Positions 56,487 through 64,000 of a stretch of DNA of 64,000 nucleotides are shown here, in pieces. Numbering within the stretch: the first letter of the stretch is position 1; each line of letters opens with the position of its first letter. Source of the DNA: Sarcomyxa edulis (lineage: Eukaryota; Basidiomycota; Agaricomycetes; Agaricales; Mycenaceae); NCBI GenBank assembly GCA_009761415.1, contig QUOL01000012.1, forward strand, positions 248,001 to 312,000, given 5' to 3'. The position numbers and the translations under genes were made by a program. A model generated the notes under the pieces. It ran no database searches. It was not told the DNA's origin and was given only the letters and a program-made list of their open reading frames with translations.

Positions 56487-57613
56487 ATGTTTTCCTCGAT
56501 CAGTTCTGACCTCCTCATCGTTCATCGTTCGCCCCTTCTCATCAGCTCTCACCTCCTCCTGCCCTATTTTTATGTCTCATCATGCGCAAGAGTGCAGCTC
56601 CTTCTACTTCCACGCTTCTTCCCTCACCTCCCAGGAAAAGACTCACCTCTCAGACCTCATCTCAAAAGCCCTTCACGGTTTTCCTCACACACCAAAGTCA
56701 AAATTAACGAGGTCAAGACTACAAGGAACCAAAACAGGACCCTTAAACGCGCCCAACACATCCACGACCCCTCATCAGACGATTCTTCCCTCATCACAGT
56801 CACTACCGAAGACACGCCTTACCCCCTCACCAGCAAAAGAGGCTCCAAATTCCAGATCCTCTTGTCCCTAATTAGCCCCAACAAACGAAAGAAGTTCGTC
56901 GACGCTTGGAAAATGAAGAGGAAAGGGTCCAACGACTCTTCAACCGACTCCCCACCCCGAAAGAAGCTCAAAACCCTCGGTGACTAAATCGAATGGATCC
57001 GCGGAGGTGTTCAAGAACGCGGCTTTGGCTACCAACTCGACGAACTCCGAAACCTTGACCTTTACATGCCGATTAACATGTTCACCAACCAAAGTCTCAA
57101 CTGGATCAACTCGCGCGCCGGATCCCACAAATTAACAAAGGTAAACCCGAGATCCACGGAATACAAGAATCTACGGTAATACCATGGGCTTTGGAAGGCA
57201 CAAAATATTATGGTATTTGCATAAATGATAACAAGGAGGCGTTAACACAAATTCGAGAGGCGGTGGCGCTGATCGGGAAACCGATCAGCGCCACCCTGGA
57301 GGATGGTAAGATGGACGAAGGACTAGGCAAATCCGTGACTCCGCTGCTCAAAGAAGTCGCATCGTTCGCATGATGAGTCTCTCAACTCCATTATTTCGGA
57401 TTCCTCACTCACACTTTCTTGGGAACCAAGCAGAGATGCTATCACCAGATCCATTTTGTGCTATCCAGAACGTTCCTGAACACAAACGATCCGAGAACGT
57501 ACGGCACCGCTTACGATTACCTAGACAAAGCCGTCTCCATCCTCCGCATAGACGAATCCATTCCAGTAAACCGAGCTAATTTCTTGCAACGATCGTTCAG
57601 CAATAATCTCTGA
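56487..57613 (+). CDS. unidentified coding region, low confidence
   Basis: Open stretches follow each other: 56487-56987 (Ser-rich, then basic, ending SPPRKKLKTLGD), 57000-57170 (ERGFGYQLDELRNLDLYMPI, NMFTNQSLNWINSRAG), 57191-57373 (MEGTKYYGICINDNKEALTQ, ending KEVASFA) and 57419-57613 (HQIHFVLSRTFLNTNDPRTY, TAYDYLDKAVSILRIDESI). They look protein-like but I do not recognise them, and splice joins were not established. A perfect hairpin lies inside the third stretch. Confidence 0.3.
57262..57295. repeat. perfect 15-bp stem with GAAA loop
   Basis: GGTGGCGCTGATCGG (57262-57276), loop GAAA, then CCGATCAGCGCCACC (57281-57295). The stem is GC-rich and without mismatch. A GNRA-type loop would be very stable in RNA. 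Confidence 0.9.
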
Positions 57614-59702
57614 CATCCAAGTTACTTGAAACTCTCTGTACATATCCTAAAGTTGATCAGTGAGTTCATCCTTCAAATTCATGCGCTACTGGATTTCGAA
57701 TACTAATGACCGTTATATTGTGTAGTCGACTATTTTACACGCGGAACTCCCATCCGCCAAGGGCCAATATCTCCTGGGAAACTAGTCGCAGATCGGTGTT
57801 GTCGTTGTTGGCGTGTTTGTGGAAGCAAGGATCCGGCTGTGAAGAGAAATTGATGAGGGAAAGTCAATGTTCTGAAGTATGTTCATTGCCCATCCTTATA
57901 AGATTAATCGCCTAATATATTGCAATGATCACCTCCGTCGTTCTTAACTAGTATTCTCCCAGTTTTAGCCCTCCTTCAATATCTTCATCACTCGCTTCAA
58001 GCTTGTCCTCGAGAACCTCCTTTCCATCCGTTTAATATTACATCCGACTCCCACCTGCATACGTTCCCTATACTTACGCGTTTCGATCTATCATGCAGGC
58101 GCGTCCGTCTATTGGGTAGAGTAGGACGGATCTTTAGAGAGCGCGTCAAAGGCCCAATATCGACCTTTCAATATTGACCCTGTTCTTCACACCAAAGAAC
58201 GTACTCCTATCCTATCAGATGACCTTCGCCCGGTTCCCCCTGGATATGGGTCTTTAACTACACTGAAAATAAAAGCCCATGGCTCGGCGAGCACTCGGAA
58301 GATGGTGCGTTGAAGAGTCTTAATATTCGACTGGCTAGCTTCTCATGCGATATATAAGCCCAGCAAGATCACCCCATTTGGCACGGGCCCTCGAGCTCAA
58401 TACTACTATGATCGAGTTCTCGGCAAGTCTCGCTGCTAAATCTATCCATGTCACTGTGACTTCCGAACAAGACGTAGACTCTTCCATCAATGCGTTTTAC
58501 GAACACCCCCAGGCACTCAATCTATGGTCATACCATGTACTTGACCGTGACATCGTCCAACAAATCGAAGCACCACTCATCATTCTATCAAATCTCCACC
58601 AAACCGAAATTTACTAGACTCCCTGCGGAGACTCTCCATAACCTTCAATACGAGACCGTACGGAGTATTCATAGATCGTTGATAGGTATGGTCTTATCCT
58701 TTTTTCTTTTGTCTCCCCTAGCTCACAAAGTCTGCACTAGGGAATCAAACGGATGTTTGTTCCTTTGGTATTCTCCTACCCTTTTGACTTACGGACCTAG
58801 ATTTATACTACCTCATAAATTCCCTGTTCCTCCCTGGCATCCTAATTCAATTTCCATTGCCATTTACCTGATCCCCGCATCGGCTGACTTCTGACACAAA
58901 ACCGAAATCCATTCTACTTAGCCTGATATTCTGTATCCCGGCGATCCCCCACCTACACCCTCGCGGCCACCCTATGCCTGAGACTAGATTCGACGTCGAA
59001 ATTCCGAGATCCAGGCCTCGTGGTGATATCGCGAGGAGTTCCACAGCGAGCTATTCCTTGCTCGTCGTCTGGCTCTCCATAAACCTCCCACCAAGTGTTC
59101 TAAATCATCTAGAAACACTCTCGAAATTCTAATTCAATATGGCTGCTGTTTCCTCTTCGTACCCATGGCGACCCCTCGTCTAACTCGCGCACAGGACTTG
59201 CCGTCATACAGTCGACATCTCGGCCCTGCGGAGAGAATTCTCCGTGGTCTAAGGTCTACGCGTCTCTTTCGTAATTAGAGGGTCCTTGGGTGCATTTAGA
59301 TTTTCCCGTTGGCTTCTTTTTTCACTGACCTTCTTTGTTACATGTAGTTCTGTAGTATGCCTCGCTTACAAGAAGGTACGACGCCGTCGTGGTATCTCCT
59401 TACCTCCATTCATCTAACATGATATTCAGTCTCTCCATCGCTGTCCCAGGATGCACCCTCCTCAGCTAATCTGCAGAAAAAACGACAGTCAGAATTTGGA
59501 CATTCATCGGCGGCTAGTTGGTAGGGTTAGCAACTCGTCAGCCACTTGAAACCCAGACGCCGATTCGCGAACCCTCTATCCCATTCAGTTAGTCCTGCGA
59601 TGTTGCCTATATTCCAGTGTTTTCCGGGAATTCTCCTCCTTGTGATCTATCATTCCTTCAGTACCGGGCTTACGGCCAAACCTTTCGGTAATTCGTGACA
59701 TC

Positions 59703-59746
59703 GATACATTTCCTCAACTGATGCGATACATTTCCTCAACTGATGC
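59703..59746. repeat. 22-bp direct tandem repeat, two copies
   Basis: GATACATTTCCTCAACTGAT plus GC occurs twice head to tail (59703-59724 and 59725-59746) without mismatch. Confidence 0.85.
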
Positions 59747-60257
59747 GCAACATTTCTTTTTGTCTCGCCACACTCTCTGCGCGACCAACCTGCTTCAGGA
59801 GTCCGTCATCGTCCCAGATGCCAGGTGTAGACAGTACACCGGCTCATCAGCCAATCCATTTTTTGAGCATAACCGTATTGCTCAGGACACTCCGACTACC
59901 ATTTTTAAGTCTCGTGTTTCTTTCGAAAGTTTCAACAGCCTATCTCGCTCATGTACTTGCTTAGCGACCCAAATCGTTCGCTTTTCCTCATCCGTGACAA
60001 TCACTCTACCTGGACTGTCAGATGGATGAGGTTCTCTCCAGACGATCACCCAGAAGGGGATCTGGATCACTCTCCCCTCTAGTTTGCTCTCAGTTCAAAT
60101 ATTAAATTCGGTCTCGTTGCTGCCGAAATGCGGTTTCACCACCTCCTCCTGGTCATCACTGAGTTTCAGAGTCGATTAAAACCCTTCCAGCCTTTGCTCC
60201 GGGTCCCAAAAGGAAGGAGCTACCCTTTTCATCAACTTTTCATGATCAGGAATTATC

Positions 60258-60331
60258 GACCGTGATGACCGTGACGTGATGACCGTGACGTGATGACCGT
60301 GACGTGATGACCGTGACGTGACGTGACGTGT
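60258..60331. repeat. 14-bp tandem repeat upstream of the Tet-like gene
   Basis: The unit GACCGTGACGTGAT recurs about four times and decays into GACGT repeats. It ends within 10-60 bp of the possible start codons of the Tet-like gene and contains TGACGT cores, which resemble bZIP/CREB-type sites (TGACGT). A regulatory role is inference. Confidence 0.8.
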
Positions 60332-60338
60332 TCTTGCA

Positions 60339-63300
60339 ATGGGGTCATGCCAATTTGAACACGTCTCTGTCACTGCTCGGATCGATATGAACGCAACTAT
60401 TTATTGCAGCGGTGGAGTATATATATCCCCAGACCTAGTCAGCTCCTTGATTCAGGAGATCCCCTGCATTCTGGCACAACTTCCCTCCCAGTCCTCACAT
60501 GGGAGCTCTTTGACTCACCTTCTACAGACTTTGCAGGAACAATCTACTGGTCCAGAGTCTCCGGAACCCCAGCTAGAAAACTCCTCTTGGTCTCCTGAAA
60601 CCTCCCCTGCTCCCACTCTATGTAATGTTGGCACTCCTGCATCCCAACAAACTCAAAAAAGACCACTACTAGTTGACTTACCCAGAGATTCACCCTCCTG
60701 TCCTGCCCTAAGCGACAGTGGTTCTGCAGGTGCAGGTGGCAGCTGCACTCTTAAATCTACTTCTAGACCATCTAGATCAGTGACCAGTCCACGTACACAG
60801 GGCAGTACTGCAGGTCCTCGAAGGAGTACCAGATTAGGGGTTGGAACAGCTGCTGCTGCACGTGCAGGCGTTAATGATGGCGTAGGAAGGGGAAGGTGCA
60901 AAAGGAATGGTAATAAAGTCAGGAAAGCTGCAGGGAAAGGACGAGGAGCAGGAGGTAACTCTGAAGAGAGTGTCTACCAAGTCGAAGGTGACGACAATGA
61001 AGGGGGAACAGGACCAGGTGATACAGATGAACAAGACCCAGATGAAATGGAACACCAGAACGCACAATTTGGTGGTGTTGTCCCTCAGTTTTCTGGTGCT
61101 CAATTTACTCCCAGCGCTCTTCGTATCAGGTGGCGCATTATTGGTGATGGTGTCCCTCCTAGCATAATGTCTGGCCATCTGATTACAGCACTCTGCAACA
61201 TTCATATCTCGTCCGTTCAGAATGCTTTGTCCCATCTTTTGGAACTTCTCATTGATCCCTCTCACAATATGTCCACCCCCTTCACTGATATGTCTTTGAG
61301 GGGTCTCATCCACCAGTGCGAGGATTGGGACAAGTTTGCGCCATTGAACGACTTTTATCGTTTGATTACTCTGGCAGGCTTAGCTCTACAGCTTGATAGG
61401 TGTGTGGCGTCAAATAGCATCTCATCAATGATAGCTGATTTGTTTTTCAGAGAAACGACAACAGAGAACGGTCCCACCCTAGCTCAGATTGCTACCCAAC
61501 ATGGCATGGCTTTTTCCACCTTGAAAGCCTGGAGGGCAAAGGGTTTGCGAATTCTAGCACTATGCAACGGCGGTGAGTATAATTATCTGATCTAACTTTA
61601 CCTAACTTTACCTGATTGGCCTTATATTTAGGAACGTTCTATATTCTACTAATCATTGCTGCACTGAAGATAAAGGACAATATAATCGGCCGAGCTGTAG
61701 CCAGCTCTACTATCTTGCAAGTAGCTACAGCCTTACGGTCTCCTGGAGGTAGGTGTTGTCTGATTTTGTGACAACCATAATGATATATAGCTGCATATTC
61801 AGGTGATGAGTGGGGACAGATGATCCACAGAATCCTCGTACCAGAAATCGCTCGCTTCAAATCTAATCAAGCATTGCAATCCGTCTTACGATTTAACGTT
61901 CCAGTCAAAGGTGAAGTTAATCAGTGGTGGGATTTCTCAAACGTAGAAGGGATGGATACATGGTTGAACTTAGTAAAAAACAGGTACATTTCTTTACTCA
62001 CCTCTTAATAGACATCAATCACTCATTGATGGTGGTGTAGTTCTTTCAAGCTACCTCCACGGAACCTGAAATCCTGGTCGCCGGTCTGGAATTATGATGA
62101 ATTCTACCATGTCCATCCTATGGACCTGGATCCCATGCCACCCACCATATGTATCCACTCTCCTCTTTTTCTAAAGACTGGAAGTTGCCCTGCCACTAGA
62201 GCTAATACAAAAGAATGGACGGAGGCTGAACGAAACAAGGCAATGTTGGCCACCAGAATATGTAGTGTGGAAGAATTACAAGAGAAGGTATATGATTCTT
62301 AATCACGTTGTTCTAATATACTCATCTGTTCCTGGCAGTTAGATGATGTTCACGCCGGCGGCACCAACCAACAGGACAGTTACATCTATATTCCAAAACA
62401 CATTTCCGAAGGGTTTGTAGCGTTCAACTGGAACTACATTTGAATAGCTCTCTGACCTTATGATTTAGAAAAACACTCCGCATCGAGGATGTAAAGGGAA
62501 CCGTCATGGCTCTGCGCTCCAGCGACATGAATCCAGGGTTAAAAGCCCAGTGCGAGGCTCTAGGGCTGAAAATCGCCTCCCTCTATCCACAGGAAGTTTC
62601 TTCCGTTGACTCAAGGACTCCAGGATATTGTTTTCTTGCACAGCACTACAATGTCGCCTACAATCGCTATGCTGAGAAGGTGTGTTCTCAAGTGATTACA
62701 GCCTCACTGGTGACAAAATTAACATTGGATCATCAGGGAACTGACGCCCCTCTAGAAGGACACCACCCCAATTTTCTTTCAAAGGAGGGGAAAACAAAGG
62801 TTAACCACGGCCAACGTTTTCCTCATGCTTCCGAGGATATACTGAAGCATCCTGAGGAATACAACCTGCTTTGTACCACTCTTGAAGATATTGCTAATTT
62901 TGTCAAACAAAAGGTGCATCAACTTTTTTGAACGAAATGAAGGAGGATCTAATTATATCTGTTTCAGTTGAAGGAAGAGCTTCCTGACATCTATAAAGAT
63001 TTGGAGGTTTATGCAGATCTGCTCCCTTTGGGAGAAGTGTCTCCCGTTCACCCCTTCACAGGGTATGTCGTCAACATTTCAGTCTGCACCGATGGACATA
63101 GAGACTCGATGGACAAAAAACTCTGTGTTCTGATATTTTTCGGAGATTGGGAAGGTGGTGAATTGTGCCTGTTCGAACCAGGTCTGGTTGTCGAAGTCAA
63201 GCCTGGAGACGTTTTTATGTTTCCCTCAGCAGACATCACCCACTTCAATCTTCACTTCAAAGGTCAGCGAGGGTCTATCGTTTTGCATTCTGACAAGTAT

Positions 63301-63354
63301 GGGGACAGCTGGGTGAAAGACAGGAATGGCTGGGATAAATTTATGGTCGTTTGA
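60339..63354 (+). CDS. Tet/JBP-like 2OG-Fe(II) dioxygenase, eight exons, 875 aa
   Basis: Exons 60339-61572, 61632-61748, 61803-61983, 62041-62287, 62339-62412, 62469-62679, 62737-62913 and 62968-63354 join in phase with GT-AG introns and no stop. The C-terminal domain (about 640-875) has the double-stranded beta-helix signature: iron ligands His791 and Asp793 in VCTDGHRDSMDKK, GDWEGGELCLFEPG, GDVFMFPSADITHFNLHF with His839, and Arg848 in GQRGSIV as the likely 2-oxoglutarate ligand. This matches the fungal Tet/JBP-like family. The N-terminal third is Ser/Pro/Gly-rich with a basic patch. A conserved helical region follows (about 250-450: TLAQIATQHGMAFSTLKAWR, GGTFYILLIIAALKIKDNII, GDEWGQMIHRILVPEIARF). 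A second Met at 60387 would give 859 aa. The gene looks intact. Oxidation of 5-methylcytosine is the role known for TET proteins; here it is inference. Confidence 0.75.
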
Positions 63355-64000
63355 TACAGTTGTGTCATCATCAAAACATCTTGAACTATCTTGCCATATC
63401 AGACAATGTGTTCTGCTCTTGGGAGGAAATTCCACCCTTTGAGAAGAAAAAACTCCCATTCTGAGTTTCATCTGTGAACTACTCAAATACAAACTTTTCC
63501 CCAGTGCATACTGGACATGGTATCGCGGCCCAAAGAATTGCGCGGACAGATCACTCCTGCACGATTTGATACAGTTCTGATCAACAACGGTACTGGAGGC
63601 GAGACTGGTGTGAAAGGTAGTAAGTAGTATACAAGTTCTTTGACTTCGTTGCCATACTAACAATGATGCTTTGTACTCCTCCCAGACGGCATCAGCAATT
63701 CGGCATTTTCCCTGTGGCGCTTTTCCAGCTTTTCAGGACTTTTCAGCTTGCAGCCAAGACTGTTCATAAGGTGAATTTTCTCTTGAAGTTTACAGAGTTC
63801 AGTGATATGAGTAGCAGTCTTGAGTCCCCTGTTCGAACTCGATCCAGATCTTCTGGCGGTGCGCCACCTTCTTGTCAGACCAAAGCTTCTGCCGGTTGTT
63901 CGGTGCCTCTGAGAGCTGCCAGACCCCGGAGCCCAAACGCACTTTGAAGCTTAGGTATATAAGTAGCAGGTATTGTAGTCTTATAATTTCAAGAAATAGT
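63355..64000. other. no supported gene at the right edge
   Basis: A plus-strand frame (63663-63947, 94 codons, Ser/Arg-rich) has no known motif and may be chance or the exon of a gene outside the window. Confidence 0.3.

Larger units (their letters stand above)
57616..60338. other. 2.7 kb without a supported gene
   Basis: Short frames only, such as 58345-58617 (90 codons, no known motif). Two small tandem repeats lie at its right end. The sequence just before 60339 should hold the promoter of the Tet-like gene. Confidence 0.4.

Noticed and set aside
58345..58894. Two overlapping plus-strand frames of 90 and 134 codons
   Set aside because: No motif, no splice support, and they overlap in different frames; most likely chance.

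Overview
The window looks like genomic DNA of a basidiomycete fungus, most probably an Agaricomycete. Support comes from genes broken by many short introns (about 45-75 bp, GTRNGT donors, CAG/TAG acceptors) and from families that are typical of mushroom genomes: an alpha-type protein kinase, a JmjC/cupin-like protein, a Tet-like 2OG-Fe(II) dioxygenase, a DUF6532-like gene, F-box proteins, a Num1 (PH_12) cortical anchor, a Tsp-type tetraspanin, and Copia, gag-protease and RT/RNase H retroelements. All identifications rest on motifs recognised by eye; no search was run.

Layout. 0-20 kb is rich in decayed copies of conserved genes: an inverted pair of Arb1/ABCF2-type ABC-F pseudogenes (1.6-3.2 kb minus, 15.4-17.2 kb plus), an integrase-core gene (3.7-5.7 kb), a damaged alpha-kinase gene (6.0-8.5 kb), a zinc-finger gene with a huge Asp/Glu tract (9.4-10.6 kb), a ribonucleotide reductase fragment (11 kb), the N-terminal part of num1 (11.5-14 kb) and a ribosomal protein L3 fragment (17.8 kb). 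An apparently intact 12-exon JmjC-like gene (1,194 aa) fills 20.4-24.6 kb. 25.6-31 kb is a tail-to-tail chimera of a gag-protease element (plus) and an RT/RNase H element (minus). The C-terminal part of num1 follows in the opposite orientation (31.3-33.3 kb), then a tetraspanin remnant (33.7-34.3 kb) and about 4.5 kb without recognisable genes. A Ty1/Copia element with a predicted 5' LTR lies at 38.9-42.8 kb, immediately beside an intact F-box gene.

45.9-52.8 kb holds the most system-like pair: an intact five-exon gene for a 1,329-aa C2H2/tyrosine-recombinase-like protein (48.6-52.8 kb), followed on the same strand by a RecQ-like helicase gene with lesions in its second half. In other mushroom genomes I recall similar segments fused in one telomere-linked-helicase-type protein, so this may be a mobile or subtelomeric module. 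A DUF6532-like gene (53.2-54.9 kb), a Copia pol remnant (55.8-56.3 kb) and mostly non-coding DNA follow. The window ends with an intact eight-exon gene for an 875-aa Tet/JBP-like dioxygenase (60.3-63.4 kb).

Overall this is a repeat-rich accessory or subtelomere-like region. A few apparently functional chromatin- or DNA-modifying genes (JmjC-like, Tet-like, recombinase plus helicase) sit among fragments of housekeeping genes and broken retroelements.
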